Notes under the pieces: generated by a model | The model's database searches: none | Told to the model about the DNA's origin: nothing | Seen by the model: only the letters and a program-made list of their open reading frames with translations | Shown: positions 12,605 to 22,348 of the stretch, in pieces | Numbering within the stretch: position 1 is the first letter of the stretch | Layout: each line of letters starts with the position of its first letter | DNA from: Paludibacteraceae bacterium | Lineage (GTDB): Bacteria > Bacteroidota > Bacteroidia > Bacteroidales > Paludibacteraceae | DNA length: 64,000 bases | Direction: 5' to 3' | Assembly (NCBI GenBank): GCA_017509715.1 | Contig: JAFWOU010000019.1 | Span: forward strand, 1 to 64,000 | Program-made: the position numbers and the translations under genes

Positions 12605-15600
12605 GGAGGAATTTGACAGGAGTATTTGTGCCGTTTTCCTCGATGAAATCGATACCTTCCGCGTTTCCTATGGTGAAGAATGTGCCATTCGCAGTGTCTA
12701 TGAGCAGCAGCACATCGTCATAGGCTTCGAGGGTGTACCAATACTGTGTACCAGGCAACAGGTTTTCTATTGTGGTGCTCAATACCGGTGCGCTCCACAA
12801 GGCGGCAGGTACGCGGCGAGGCGCTTTGGAGAAGTCAATGGAGATCAGCGTTCCGTCAGCAGCCAAGTGGAGAGTACAAACTTTCTCTGTCTGCGCTTCG
12901 TCCGCCCAGATAATGAGGGTGTAGGAAGCACCTCCGCTGACAGCCGGCCATGTAAAGGTAGCGGTGTTCTCTTCGGGTTCAATCTCCAGGTTCTCTTCTG
13001 TCGGCGTCTTGACAGAATCGACTTCTGCACTCAGTTGGGTGTAGTAGTAGCGTGCCATGTATTGCGCATTCACAGGATCCAAAATGCCGTATTTGTTTTC
13101 CGACACGTGGTGTGCCGTCAGGATACGCGCTTTCATCGCTTCGGGGTTGAACCAGTCGGTATAGAGGAGTTGGTTCGCTTCCTGAATACCGAACGATGCG
13201 GGGGAGAGCACAGGTTCCGCTTCCAAGGATGCTCCGTACGTCAGATTGTAGGCCTCGTTGCGCAACTCGTACTGCACTATATTGCCGGATTCATCGAGAG
13301 AAATAACCGGTAAAGTAGCCGCGCCGCGATAGGAAGAATTCGCGAATTCCCATGCGTTGTTTGTATCCGACCAGTTGTAGGTCTCGCGGAAATACCAGTC
13401 GGCATCGTCGCCTTCATAATGCATGATCTGTTTGGTCTTCGGCACCAACGCGGTTGCCGTATTGTCCAGACGGTAGTAAATCTGCTCGACAGGGCGTCCC
13501 TGTTCATCATAAGAGACATCTCCGAGACCGTCATTAGTCAATTGGAAATCAGTCCACCCCATAGATGAGCCGCCGTATTGCGAAACAGCAACGCAATCAT
13601 ACTGCGTACCGTCGTCCGGACGATAGAAGTAACGGTATTTCCAATACGGGATATTGCCTGTATTGCTCCATGTATACCACTCGATGCGCTGCGTCAAACG
13701 GCCGAGGACGTCGTAGGTGGGCTGGTTGCGGATGATCTTGTCACAAATAAGTGTTGTTGAATAATCTTCCCAATGATAGGCGTGCTGCTCTGTAAAAGTG
13801 CCGAATTCATCGAAGATATCGAAGGTGTCGGTGAAAAGTTCCAGTCCCTCTGTCTGATTTCCGGGAACAACCATACTTGAGTTTTCCTTTCTCCAAAAAT
13901 AGCGCGATGCTTCTTTCTTACAATCAGGCTCGGGGAAGTAAGTAACATCTTTCCGATATGTCAGTTCCCATGAGGCGGTAGAGTCCACATAGTTATAGTA
14001 ATACAGATGTGCCTGATGTCCTTCTATATCTTCTTGTACCTCGGCATAGTATTCACGTTCCATACCGGCTTTACCTCCTCCGAGCTTATAATACCAGTCA
14101 GGTAGAGGTTGAGCCAGAGTCTGCCAGGACTTGGTGCCGTCTCCATTATCCGCCATCTCTGCTGTCTTGATACGCAGGTACAAACCGATTTCCTCATCAT
14201 AAGTGAAGGTATAGAGGTATTTTTCCTCCCAAATGTTCCCTTCCGGATCATTACTGATATATTCAATGGTGGAAGCAGGAGTCCCGTCGGAATTAAATGT
14301 GGTTTCCTCGCGGCTGTAGTTTAACAAATTCCAAGTGAAGTTTTTGGTATCCAATTTTTCCCGCTTACGCGACATGTCGAATTTATTGGAGTAATACAAT
14401 TGCGTTTCCCGGATAGTATCGTTATGATATTTTCCCCCATTGACGCTCCAACCTTGTATATTGACCAGTAGCAGTTTATAATACTCTGCCGGACGATGAT
14501 CCTCTTCGCTAAAAATAGTCCAGCCTCCGTAAGCTGGGTCTTCACGACTGGAAACGGAGTATATCTCCTCTCCCTCCGCATCATATTCCTTACGTTCATA
14601 GCACCACATGCCTTGGGAGTTAATGAACGAATCTACCTCCAATGCGATATTGTAATTCTCATCGTAGCGAATACAATGGTGTCGTTTCAGGCTGTCGTTG
14701 GAGTAGTTGTTCTCCAGCGTCAGCAAGGTGGTTGCCGCTCCTATGCTTCTCATAGGACGGGTACGGATTATCCATTCGCGCTCTTGCTTGGAAAGACATA
14801 CCTTGCCCGACCGTTCGGAATGAATCTCGCTGATACAGAGATTCGTAGCACGGTCAATCCGGCGCTCGATATTATCGGTGAACACGAGATTTCCTTGCTC
14901 ATCGTAAGTATAAGAACTCTCCCGAGTGCGTGCAACAGGATCTTTACGCGTAGTTACCGTTTCCCGTCCATAGGTGTTTTTGCCTTCTGTATTCCGTTTG
15001 ATTTCGGCTTTGATCCAAAGTGTATCAATTCCCATTGGGTTATATTCAGAGATGTCCACATGGAGAGAAGCTATTTCGCCGTTCTCATGATAGGTGTAGT
15101 TAGATTCACGGATAGACATATCTAGAATATGATTGCGGTAATAATTGCGCACAACGCTTTCGGAGTTCGTTTCCCACGTACGGGCAGACGCGTTATATTT
15201 ATAGGTATAATCAACCGAAACAGAATCATTCTCTGTACGAACGGTGCGGTTGTATGGTGTCCATTCCATGCCGGTCATCATTCCTGTCTGCTCGTCATAG
15301 ACGGTGTTGAGACGGAACGTGATGTAGTCATAATTGCGAATCTGACGAATAAGCCTTCCTTCCTCGTCATAGACGTTACGCACGCTGTCCTTCATATACA
15401 ACTCTTTCTGTGCCGGATTACGGTATTCAACATACTGAAGCGAGTCAAATGTCTCATAATATACGCGTTTTGCACGCCTGGACTCTTTCAGGTACAAGCC
15501 GCTGTCCACTTTGGTGTACAAGGTCTTGGTCGGCATCAACATATATGTCGTGTCATGCCATGTGCCGCGCTCCACGCTGATGACTTCCAGCGTGTCGTCC

Positions 15601-15788
15601 GTGTACCTGTAAGCCGTGTAATGGTCCGGACGGACCTCCTCCAGATCATTTTCCACCGTATAGGTCGGATAGGTATACACCACACTGTCCAGCCGCCATG
15701 CATAACGATTGGATAAATCCTCCTGCGTGTAGGCGCTATTTGCCATCATCGTCAGGCAAACAAGAATAATAGATACTTTCGTTTTCAT
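12537..15788 (-). CDS. Large secreted protein with YD-like repeats and a C-terminal Fn3-like module
   Basis: 1083 residues. Signal peptide MKTKVSIILVCLTMMANSAYT is almost identical to that of the neighbour downstream. The body (~30-950) is a series of aromatic-rich beta repeats with Y-D-E-x-G-x-L/P (for example YDEEGRLIRQ, YDEQGNLVFTD, YDEQGRPVEQIYY), resembling the YD or MORN-like repeats of secreted Bacteroidetes proteins. One Fn3-like module (~960-1050) and the tail FLRNGQIYLMYEGRMYDIQGN follow. No catalytic motif is visible; it could be an adhesin or surface scaffold. The three neighbouring genes are codirectional, 9 bp apart and share ends. Confidence 0.8.
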   Translation of the reverse strand: MKTKVSIILVCLTMMANSAYTQEDLSNRYAWRLDSVVYTYPTYTVENDLEEVRPDHYTAYRYTDDTLEVISVERGTWHDTTYMLMPTKTLYTKVDSGLYLKESRRAKRVYYETFDSLQYVEYRNPAQKELYMKDSVRNVYDEEGRLIRQIRNYDYITFRLNTVYDEQTGMMTGMEWTPYNRTVRTENDSVSVDYTYKYNASARTWETNSESVVRNYYRNHILDMSIRESNYTYHENGEIASLHVDISEYNPMGIDTLWIKAEIKRNTEGKNTYGRETVTTRKDPVARTRESSYTYDEQGNLVFTDNIERRIDRATNLCISEIHSERSGKVCLSKQEREWIIRTRPMRSIGAATTLLTLENNYSNDSLKRHHCIRYDENYNIALEVDSFINSQGMWCYERKEYDAEGEEIYSVSSREDPAYGGWTIFSEEDHRPAEYYKLLLVNIQGWSVNGGKYHNDTIRETQLYYSNKFDMSRKREKLDTKNFTWNLLNYSREETTFNSDGTPASTIEYISNDPEGNIWEEKYLYTFTYDEEIGLYLRIKTAEMADNGDGTKSWQTLAQPLPDWYYKLGGGKAGMEREYYAEVQEDIEGHQAHLYYYNYVDSTASWELTYRKDVTYFPEPDCKKEASRYFWRKENSSMVVPGNQTEGLELFTDTFDIFDEFGTFTEQHAYHWEDYSTTLICDKIIRNQPTYDVLGRLTQRIEWYTWSNTGNIPYWKYRYFYRPDDGTQYDCVAVSQYGGSSMGWTDFQLTNDGLGDVSYDEQGRPVEQIYYRLDNTATALVPKTKQIMHYEGDDADWYFRETYNWSDTNNAWEFANSSYRGAATLPVISLDESGNIVQYELRNEAYNLTYGASLEAEPVLSPASFGIQEANQLLYTDWFNPEAMKARILTAHHVSENKYGILDPVNAQYMARYYYTQLSAEVDSVKTPTEENLEIEPEENTATFTWPAVSGGASYTLIIWADEAQTEKVCTLHLAADGTLISIDFSKAPRRVPAALWSAPVLSTTIENLLPGTQYWYTLEAYDDVLLLIDTANGTFFTIGNAEGIDFIEENGTNTPVKFLRNGQIYLMYEGRMYDIQGNQLK

Positions 15789-15865
15789 GATCGTATATTA
15801 TTTGAGTTGGTTTCCTTGTATATCGTACATCCGTCCTTCGTACATCAGATAGATTTGCCCGTTGA
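15742..15865. repeat. Direct repeat copy 2 (see 12481-12604)
   Basis: Offset of 3261 bp from copy 1. It covers the start of the 1083-aa gene and the tail of the 615-aa gene. Confidence 0.9.
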
Positions 15866-17645
15866 GGAACACCTTTGTACATGGTACATCGTCCCCTTGT
15901 ACATCCATGATGCCTTCCGGCGCCTCAGGGTTAGAGGGGATGATAGGAGGAGTCGGGATTATTTCGTCACCTCCTTCTTCCAGTGCTCCCGGGTAACCGA
16001 TGGTGGCGAACGCACCGGTATAGACGTGCAATGGTGTGCCGTTTGCGTCAAGCGTAGAGAGGACGTAATTATATCGCGAAGCAGCATCCAGACCTGTTAC
16101 TTTAAAGGAAAGGGTATAAGGTTGACTGTCATCGGCATTGTTCATCGGCGCTCTTCTACCAGGCGCGGAGAAATGGATCGCTAACAATTGTCCGTGGTTG
16201 CCAAGCGTCAGTTTGCAGAAAACTGCGCCGTCCTTGTAAATGTCTATCTGGTAGGAATGTGCGGCACTATCTGTCGGCCACGTAAAGTCGGCTGTCGTCT
16301 CTGCAGCATCCACAGTCACGGTACGTTGGATCATTGCCGAGTCCGGCACATCCGCCATGCGGAATCGTCCCCAATAGGGATGTTCACGATATTGTTTGCG
16401 GCTGTCCGGCAACACACTCAACCATGCACTATCAGGAATGTCTGCCAATGTGCCTTCGGTAACCATCGGTGGTACTGCTGCCCAAACGGTGATATGCGTA
16501 ACGGCACTATCTCCTTTAAAGGCGTTGTCGCCGATAAGCGTCACGTTCTTTCCAATAGAGATTTCACGCAAGGCACTCCAGTTTTCAAAGGCATTGCCGC
16601 CAACGGCTACCACTTTATCAGGGATATAAAGCGAGTCCTGACCGGTAATATTACTAAACGCATTCTCTCCTATATAAGTCACCCGTTCGGGTATGCGGAC
16701 ATCAGCCAATAGATTGCAGTTATAGAACACATTCGCGCCTATCTCCGTCAGGTTTTCCGGCAATTCCGCTTTCTCAAGCAGTACACAACTTTCAAAAGCA
16801 CCCGAACCTATCTTTTGCAAAGTGGTAGGCAGAGAGACATACGTCATCTTTTTGCATTCTTGAAAGGCATATTTGCCGATTTCCTTCACACCCTCCGGCA
16901 AAACAATACTGTCTCCATTATATTCATGACACAGGTAATTGGGAATATACTCCACGCTGTCCCCGAAAATGATTTTCTTAAATGACAACGCATATCCCGA
17001 ACCGATATCCAGAGGACTGTCCCAGTCTCTCGTCGGGTCAGTCGGGTGTTTCGCATTCCAAACAACGGCATCCAAATTAGGAAAACTCCACCAACCTATC
17101 TGTTTGTTAGATTTGAATGTGGCAGGAATATAGAGCGTGTCGCGTAACAAGATAGACTTGTCATTCCCTTGAGCATCCCAGTTATGAAATATAGTACCTG
17201 CAATGGTTTCCAGGCAATCGGACCATTTAACCTTTGTTAAGGCATTGCAACCGAAGAACACGCCTCGTCCTATATACTTTACGCCGCGACCTAAATCGCA
17301 GTATTGCAGCGCGCTACAGGAATGAAAAGCATATTCGCCTACTGAATCGACAGAAGAGGCAAATACCACTGTGTCCAATTGGGTAAATGAGTACGAGAAC
17401 GCACTTGTGCAGACAGAAGTTACTCCTTCTTCTATCTCCAAGCGCTTTGCAGTATATGGATAACTCCTTTCGGTTATAGCCCCGTTACCGTAGATTCGCA
17501 ACACTTGGGTAGAATCATTATACTCCCAATACACCTGCTCGCCACAAGTGCCATTGGATACCTCCGCGTACGCACTCGTTCCTTTTAATAACATAATTGC
17601 TACAAAAAGCAGACAAATTTGATTTTTCTTTTCCATAATTTGCAT
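15798..17645 (-). CDS. Secreted BspA-like leucine-rich repeat protein
   Basis: 615 residues. Signal peptide ~1-28 (ICLLFVAIMLLKGTSAYA). Residues ~50-420 are LRR_5/BspA-type repeats of 22-24 residues with I-G-x-x-A-F-x-x-C motifs (EIGKYAFQECKKMTYVSLP, KIGSGAFESCVLLEKAELP, EIGANVFYNCNLLADVRIP). An Fn3-like module (~435-555) and the conserved tail FLNGQIYLMYEGRMYDIQGN follow. BspA-like proteins mediate adhesion and binding of host or microbial partners. A promoter at 17700-17730 drives it and probably the two downstream paralogues. The first ATG is two codons before a second one (MQIMEKKN); either could be used. Confidence 0.88.
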   Translation of the reverse strand: MQIMEKKNQICLLFVAIMLLKGTSAYAEVSNGTCGEQVYWEYNDSTQVLRIYGNGAITERSYPYTAKRLEIEEGVTSVCTSAFSYSFTQLDTVVFASSVDSVGEYAFHSCSALQYCDLGRGVKYIGRGVFFGCNALTKVKWSDCLETIAGTIFHNWDAQGNDKSILLRDTLYIPATFKSNKQIGWWSFPNLDAVVWNAKHPTDPTRDWDSPLDIGSGYALSFKKIIFGDSVEYIPNYLCHEYNGDSIVLPEGVKEIGKYAFQECKKMTYVSLPTTLQKIGSGAFESCVLLEKAELPENLTEIGANVFYNCNLLADVRIPERVTYIGENAFSNITGQDSLYIPDKVVAVGGNAFENWSALREISIGKNVTLIGDNAFKGDSAVTHITVWAAVPPMVTEGTLADIPDSAWLSVLPDSRKQYREHPYWGRFRMADVPDSAMIQRTVTVDAAETTADFTWPTDSAAHSYQIDIYKDGAVFCKLTLGNHGQLLAIHFSAPGRRAPMNNADDSQPYTLSFKVTGLDAASRYNYVLSTLDANGTPLHVYTGAFATIGYPGALEEGGDEIIPTPPIIPSNPEAPEGIMDVQGDDVPCTKVFLNGQIYLMYEGRMYDIQGNQLK

Positions 17646-17699
17646 ATGTTAAAAAGTTTTACTAATTTTGCGTCGTGAATCGTGTTTCAAAATCTGGTG

Positions 17700-17730
17700 C
17701 AAAGGTACTGCTTTTTTTCGACATGTGCAA
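17700..17730 (-). promoter_or_regulatory. Promoter of the secreted-protein operon
   Basis: Minus strand TTTGCACATGTC -33 region (TTG at 17728-17730), 20-nt spacer, TACCTTTG (17700-17707). Confidence 0.85.
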
Positions 17731-17801
17731 ATTTTGCAGTTGTACGAGGGGTGTATATGGCATTTTGTAAGTCATTGTAAATAAGCAAATTATATTTTTG
17801 T

Positions 17802-19268
17802 ATGAAAAATAAAGTTGTACGATGGGAATTTTTGCCGCTTTTGGGCTTGATTTTTTGCTTTCAGAGTTGCCATTTTGAGTCTCAAAACGCCCAAAATCGG
17901 CTTCAAGAAGCGGAAGAATTGTACCTTCAAGGAACCTCATCCAATAGTAGTAGTCAGTACGAAAGTTCGACCGCATATCTAAAACAAGCGGAAGAGATCT
18001 TGGAGAGTATTCAGCCGTCAGCCGTCAGCCATCAGCAGTTGGCACAGCGGGATCAGTTATTAGGGTTGACATGGTTCCACTTGGGCAACACTTCGGAGAG
18101 TGAGATGCTTTATGACATTGCGCAGGCGTATTACCGCAAAGCGATACCAATGTTGAATCCGGACAGTAACGCGGTTTATTTAGCCTGTGCCTATCGCGAC
18201 ATAGCGCGTACGATAGCCATCACCGGGGGAGAACAAGACAGTGTACTTTGGTATTTTGCGCAAGCAGACATATTTGCCAATAAGGCCAATAACACGCTGC
18301 TCTTACTGGACATCGATGCCTACCGTTACCAACTATGTTTCCCGGATAGTGTGGTGCATAGACTGAATGTATGCAAACAGTTGGCCGAAGAATACAAGGT
18401 TGCGACACGCTATTCGGAAATCGTCGAACTGCTGTTGGCGCAGAGCGCTACCGACTCGGCTGCCTATTATTTGGCTCGCTTGCAACCTACCGATTCGGCC
18501 TATACCTATTGGTTTGAACAGAGCTATGCATATCTGAATAGCAAGATTCTTCGTCAACGCGGACAAGCAGATAGTGCCTATAGCGTGCTCTTGGATCTAT
18601 ATGACCGCAAGATCGAAGAACTCCAGCGTGATGCAGGGGCGCGAACATATGCGCTCTCCTTGCACTACGATGTAGCGCGTGAACAACAGTTGGCTGCGGA
18701 GGCACAACGCGAACGACAGTGGCAACGAACCATCTCTGTTATCCTGATTTTGCTGCTGGCAGTACTGATCATACTATTTGTCGTCATCTGGCGCTATTGG
18801 CAACAGCGTCGTCGTGAACAAGCCAGACAGTTAGAAGCATTGCGCGATAAATACGTACAACAGTTACAACTGGCCTTGGAACGCCTGCAGCAGAAAGTGA
18901 ACCTCACTCGCGAAATCGAACTGCAGCACATGCGAGGCAATGAGGTGGAGTTTCCGAAATGGCTGCAAACCTACCGCGATGAGCAACTGACGATGAGCAA
19001 AGAGAGCCTGGACGAACTGATCGCTTCGATCGACAAAGCGCTGGATGGCGCGATCAGTCGTTTGCGCGCGGAGTATCCCGAACTGACCGAATCGGATATG
19101 CAGTTTGCCATACTCAGCATCATCGGCGCGTCGGACAACGACATGTCTATCGTGCTGAACGTCCAGAAACAAACCATCTATCATCGCCGCCAAATCGTCC
19201 GCAAACACGTCAACCCCGATATTGACGACATCGATGCCTGGTTAAGGAAGTATGTGCTGAGTATATAA
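17802..19268 (+). CDS. TPR lipoprotein-like regulator with membrane helix, coiled coil and C-terminal HTH
   Basis: 488 residues. An N-terminal export signal ends in F-Q-S-C (residues ~20-23), a lipoprotein-type site. Residues ~30-300 are TPR-like helical pairs; a membrane helix at about 310-332 is followed by a coiled coil (~335-385). The C-terminal ~100 residues carry a helix-turn-helix-like segment (SDMQFAILSIIGASDNDMSIVLNVQKQTIYHRRQIVRKHV). This sensor layout (periplasmic TPR, one helix, cytoplasmic HTH) is common in Bacteroidetes regulators. It may control the secreted-protein genes divergent from it, but no direct evidence exists. Codons near 18009-18037 are a heptamer repeat (QPSAVSHQQ). 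A promoter is not clear. Confidence 0.75.
   Translation: MKNKVVRWEFLPLLGLIFCFQSCHFESQNAQNRLQEAEELYLQGTSSNSSSQYESSTAYLKQAEEILESIQPSAVSHQQLAQRDQLLGLTWFHLGNTSESEMLYDIAQAYYRKAIPMLNPDSNAVYLACAYRDIARTIAITGGEQDSVLWYFAQADIFANKANNTLLLLDIDAYRYQLCFPDSVVHRLNVCKQLAEEYKVATRYSEIVELLLAQSATDSAAYYLARLQPTDSAYTYWFEQSYAYLNSKILRQRGQADSAYSVLLDLYDRKIEELQRDAGARTYALSLHYDVAREQQLAAEAQRERQWQRTISVILILLLAVLIILFVVIWRYWQQRRREQARQLEALRDKYVQQLQLALERLQQKVNLTREIELQHMRGNEVEFPKWLQTYRDEQLTMSKESLDELIASIDKALDGAISRLRAEYPELTESDMQFAILSIIGASDNDMSIVLNVQKQTIYHRRQIVRKHVNPDIDDIDAWLRKYVLSI
18009..18037. repeat. Heptamer repeat inside a coding region
   Basis: Four units of TCAGCCG/TCAGCCA within the TPR gene. The same family of units fills intergenic gaps at 23036, 25133 and 27739; here it is read in frame. 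Confidence 0.85.
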
Positions 19269-19330
19269 GTTACATATCGCCTAAACTCAATGCAATAAAC
19301 TGTATCTGATAGCCGCGGAAATGAGAACGG
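19268..19330. repeat. 63-bp identical repeat of 10213-10275
   Basis: The 3' end and stop of the ATPase gene; the second copy lies 9 kb upstream without the rest of the gene. Confidence 0.9.
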
Positions 19331-20580
19331 ATGTTTACAAACTTTTCTTCCAATGTCTGCATACTGATTTTCTTCTCATTGCGTTTCACTTCGCCGATCG
19401 TCACACGTTTGTCCAATTTCTCAATAGCAATTAAGTCTATCTCGTTCTCTCCGCTCTTGTCCCACCAATGTCCTACTTCCGTCACACGCTCTTTCTCTGC
19501 GTATAACTGCCGGAAATAACGCTCTAACATCAAACCGCTGAACCGGTCGTAGCCTTTATCAATCATTTCTTTGAGCAAATCCGACTTGCCCATCTCGACA
19601 ATCGAACGGTTGGATTCGATGAAGCGGAACCAGAACGTCAGGAAATTATCGTATAACGCGAACTTGATACCTTGCGAGTTAGGTTTGGCAAACATCGGTC
19701 GCACCTTTTGAATGAGGTTATATTCCTCTTCCAACGTAGCCAAGTACCGCCCGTTATTACCACCAATGACGCTGTCTATTTGTGATTGTGTGGTCATGCT
19801 GTTGGCAATCAGTTGCATAATACTGAAATACACCTGATAGCGTTTGCCGAATTCACCAACCAGCAGTTCCGTACCCTCGTTAAGGAACACTGAACCGTTT
19901 TGGCACACGGCATCAATCATCATCTCCTTACTTATAGCGTGCGCGTCCATGAGTAACTCCACGTATTTTGCTACACCGCCGCTAATGGTATATAGTGCCA
20001 GCAAGTCCTCCGGTGTATAATCGGGATTATAATCCGACAAAATCTGCTTGAGTAAAGCCGTGGAGAAAGGTTGCAACCGGATCTCTGCTGTCGCTCTACC
20101 GAACAAAGGTTGTTTCTTGTCGCGGAAAATCTTCAGCATCATCGAATAGACTGAACCGCACGCGATCAAGTGCATATGCGCTTGGTTCTTGTAGCTGTCC
20201 CATACGTCTTGTATCTCGGACAAGATGGCAGGATTGATGTCGTACAAACGTTGGAACTCATCCACCATAAATGTTACATGATTTTGTTCGCTGTAGATCA
20301 TCAACTCACGCAATATATCCGCAAACTTGTTTGCACGTCCGTACAAGTGCAACCCTAAAACGGCTTCCACCGTTTGCTGCAACTCCTGGCAAAGCAACTG
20401 TTCCGATTTCTGAGACACAAAGAAATAGAGCATCTGCTTATCAGCAAAAGCTTGTTTGACCAGCGTCGTTTTACCGGTACGCCTGCGACCGATAAGCAGC
20501 GTGAATACTGCTGTTTGCTCCGATTGACGGTCCAATTGTAACAACCGCTCAATCTCTTGATTCCTGCCGTAGAACTTCAT
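19270..20580 (-). CDS. AAA ATPase with C-terminal PD-(D/E)xK domain (DUF234 type)
   Basis: 436 residues. Walker A GRRRTGKTTL at 31-40 and Walker B FMVDEFQ near 103-110 identify a STAND/AAA-like ATPase of the archaeal ATPase/DUF234 family. A helical middle includes the A-L-Y-x-x-S-G-G-V-A-K-Y motif. The C-terminal part (~375-405) has a nuclease-like signature, GENEIDLIAIEKLDKRVTIGEVKRN (E-x-D, then E-x-K). These genes are abundant and mobile in Bacteroidales; function is uncertain, with a role in defence or DNA transactions suggested. It has its own promoter (20632-20662). The stop is 1 nt from the stop of the convergent TPR gene. Confidence 0.85.
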   Translation of the reverse strand: MKFYGRNQEIERLLQLDRQSEQTAVFTLLIGRRRTGKTTLVKQAFADKQMLYFFVSQKSEQLLCQELQQTVEAVLGLHLYGRANKFADILRELMIYSEQNHVTFMVDEFQRLYDINPAILSEIQDVWDSYKNQAHMHLIACGSVYSMMLKIFRDKKQPLFGRATAEIRLQPFSTALLKQILSDYNPDYTPEDLLALYTISGGVAKYVELLMDAHAISKEMMIDAVCQNGSVFLNEGTELLVGEFGKRYQVYFSIMQLIANSMTTQSQIDSVIGGNNGRYLATLEEEYNLIQKVRPMFAKPNSQGIKFALYDNFLTFWFRFIESNRSIVEMGKSDLLKEMIDKGYDRFSGLMLERYFRQLYAEKERVTEVGHWWDKSGENEIDLIAIEKLDKRVTIGEVKRNEKKISMQTLEEKFVNIRSHFRGYQIQFIALSLGDM

Positions 20581-20631
20581 ACATTTTTTACTTTTTACAT
20601 TTTTGTAAATTACAAAATTTCAAAACTGCCG

Positions 20632-20662
20632 CAAAGGTACTGTTATTTTTTGAATTGAGCAA
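20632..20662 (-). promoter_or_regulatory. Promoter of the AAA ATPase
   Basis: Minus strand TTG (20660-20662), 20-nt spacer, TACCTTTG (20632-20639). Confidence 0.8.
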
Positions 20663-20763
20663 GTTTTTGAACAAAAAAGTTACTGGGAAGTGCATTTTTT
20701 TCCCATTTTGGTTGTTTTTCACACAATTATGCGAGCATAGATGATATTTTTTCGGCCAAAATC

Positions 20764-20794
20764 TTGCATATTCCAAATTTTTGTTGTAATTTTG
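20764..20794 (+). promoter_or_regulatory. Promoter of efp
   Basis: CTTGCATAT -33 region (TTG at 20764-20766), 20-nt spacer, TAATTTTG (20787-20794) followed by CAG. Confidence 0.85.
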
Positions 20795-20851
20795 CAGCGA
20801 TTTTCTGAGATAAACGACTAAATAGAAACTGATTAAATAGTAAATCGATTT

Positions 20852-21415
20852 ATGATTAACAGTCAAGACATCAAGAACGGCGTATGCATTCGTATGGACG
20901 GCCGTTTGTATTTCGTTATTGAATTTCTGCACGTGAAGCCCGGTAAGGGTAACACGATCATGCGTGTTAAGTTTAAGGATGTTGTGGACGGTCGCGTTCT
21001 GGAGCGCCGCTTCAATATCGGTGAGAAACTGGAGGATGTACGCGTAGAGCGTCGTCCGTATCAGTACCTCTATCAGGAGGGTGAGGACTATATCTTCATG
21101 AACAACGAGACCTTCGAGCAAGTGCCTATCGCTCACGACCTGATCACGGGTGTGGACTTCCTGAAGGAGGGTATGGTAGTAGATGTAGTATCGGACGCTT
21201 CGACGGATACAGTGCTGTTTGCCGAGCTGCCTACCAAGGTAGAGCTGAAGGTGACCTACACCGAGCCGGGCCTGAAGGGCGACACGGCTACCAACACGCT
21301 GAAGCCTGCCACGGTGGAGACCGGTGCAGAGGTGCGTGTACCGCTGTTCATCAACGAGGGTGAGACGATTCGTATCGATACCCGCGACGGTAGCTACTGC
21401 GAGCGTGTGCGTTAA
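20852..21415 (+). CDS. efp: Elongation factor P
   Basis: 187 residues, the usual length. EF-P binds between the P and E sites of the ribosome and relieves stalling at proline runs. The KOW-like N-terminal domain carries the loop KPGKGNT with lysine 32 at the tip, the residue that is modified in many bacteria. The two OB-fold domains ([14 protein letters not shown]; the C-terminal [17 protein letters not shown]) are complete. A promoter lies 58 bp upstream. Its stop codon overlaps that of the convergent psuG gene by the shared TTAA. Confidence 0.97.
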   Translation: MINSQDIKNGVCIRMDGRLYFVIEFLHVKPGKGNTIMRVKFKDVVDGRVLERRFNIGEKLEDVRVERRPYQYLYQEGEDYIFMNNETFEQVPIAHDLITGVDFLKEGMVVDVVSDASTDTVLFAELPTKVELKVTYTEPGLKGDTATNTLKPATVETGAEVRVPLFINEGETIRIDTRDGSYCERVR

Positions 21416-22326
21416 TCGCACATCGCCGCAGCTACGCGAGCAGCCAGACGGGCATTGTTGAGCACCAGCTCGATATTAGCGGCCAGGCTATCACCGCCCG
21501 TCAGATCTTTTACTCTGGCCAGCAGAAATGGCGTGCACTCTTTACCGTGTACGCCTTTTTCTTCGGCTTCCTGCAGGGCATGCTCGATGGCGAAATTGAT
21601 GATGTCGGCCGGCATGGAGTACTCCTCGGGGATAGGATTGGTGACGAGCATACCGCCCTGCAGCCCCATGGCCAGTTTGGCATGGAAGGCATGTGCCAGT
21701 TCTTCGGGCGTATCCATCCGATAGTCCACGCCGAAACCGCTATGACGCGTATAGAAAGCGGGCAGTTCGTCGGTGCCGTAACCGATCACGGGTACACCCT
21801 TGGTCTCCAGGTACTCGAGCGTCAGTCCCAGGTCCAGGATCGACTTAGCACCGGCGCAGATGACCATGACGGGCGTCTTAGCCAGTTCCTCCAGGTCAGC
21901 CGAGATATCGAAACTATGCTGTGCACCGCGATGCACACCGCCTATACCGCCCGTAGCAAACACGCGTATGCCGGCCATGGCTGCGATGATCATGGTGGTG
22001 GTGACCGTAGTAGCTCCGTCCATGCCGCGCGCTACCAGCACGGGCAGGTCGCGACGCGAAGCCTTGGTGACCTCCGCGCCTTTCTTACCGAGGTGCTCTA
22101 TCTCCTCGGGCGTACAGCCGGCCTTGAGGCGACCGCCGATGATGGCTATCGTAGCCGGTACGGCACCGTGGTCGCGGATGGTTTGCTCCACGCGCAGGGC
22201 CGTCTCCACGTTCTGGGGATAAGGCATGCCATGACTGATGATGGTTGACTCGAGCGCTACGACGGGACGTCCGTCGCGCAGTGCATCCGCCACTTCGGGC
22301 GAGAGGGAAAGATAGTGGTTTAGCAT
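21412..22326 (-). CDS. psuG: Pseudouridine-5'-phosphate glycosidase
   Basis: 304 residues, normal for PsuG, which splits pseudouridine 5'-phosphate into uracil and ribose 5-phosphate (reversibly) using Mn2+. Family motifs are clear: [17 protein letters not shown] near the start, [31 protein letters not shown] in the middle, and [32 protein letters not shown] at the end. It is the last gene of the long minus-strand run from acpP. No linked pseudouridine kinase (psuK) is seen in the window. Confidence 0.95.
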   Translation of the reverse strand: MLNHYLSLSPEVADALRDGRPVVALESTIISHGMPYPQNVETALRVEQTIRDHGAVPATIAIIGGRLKAGCTPEEIEHLGKKGAEVTKASRRDLPVLVARGMDGATTVTTTMIIAAMAGIRVFATGGIGGVHRGAQHSFDISADLEELAKTPVMVICAGAKSILDLGLTLEYLETKGVPVIGYGTDELPAFYTRHSGFGVDYRMDTPEELAHAFHAKLAMGLQGGMLVTNPIPEEYSMPADIINFAIEHALQEAEEKGVHGKECTPFLLARVKDLTGGDSLAANIELVLNNARLAARVAAAMCD

Positions 22327-22348
22327 AGTATTAGTATTTTTTCGTGTT

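Noticed and set aside
12303-13313. Plus-strand frame across the junction of two secreted genes
   Set aside because: It spans two genes of the other strand and has an improbable composition.
20588-21421. Long minus-strand frame opposite efp
   Set aside because: It mirrors the efp codons and crosses two promoters; no family likeness, while efp is unambiguous.
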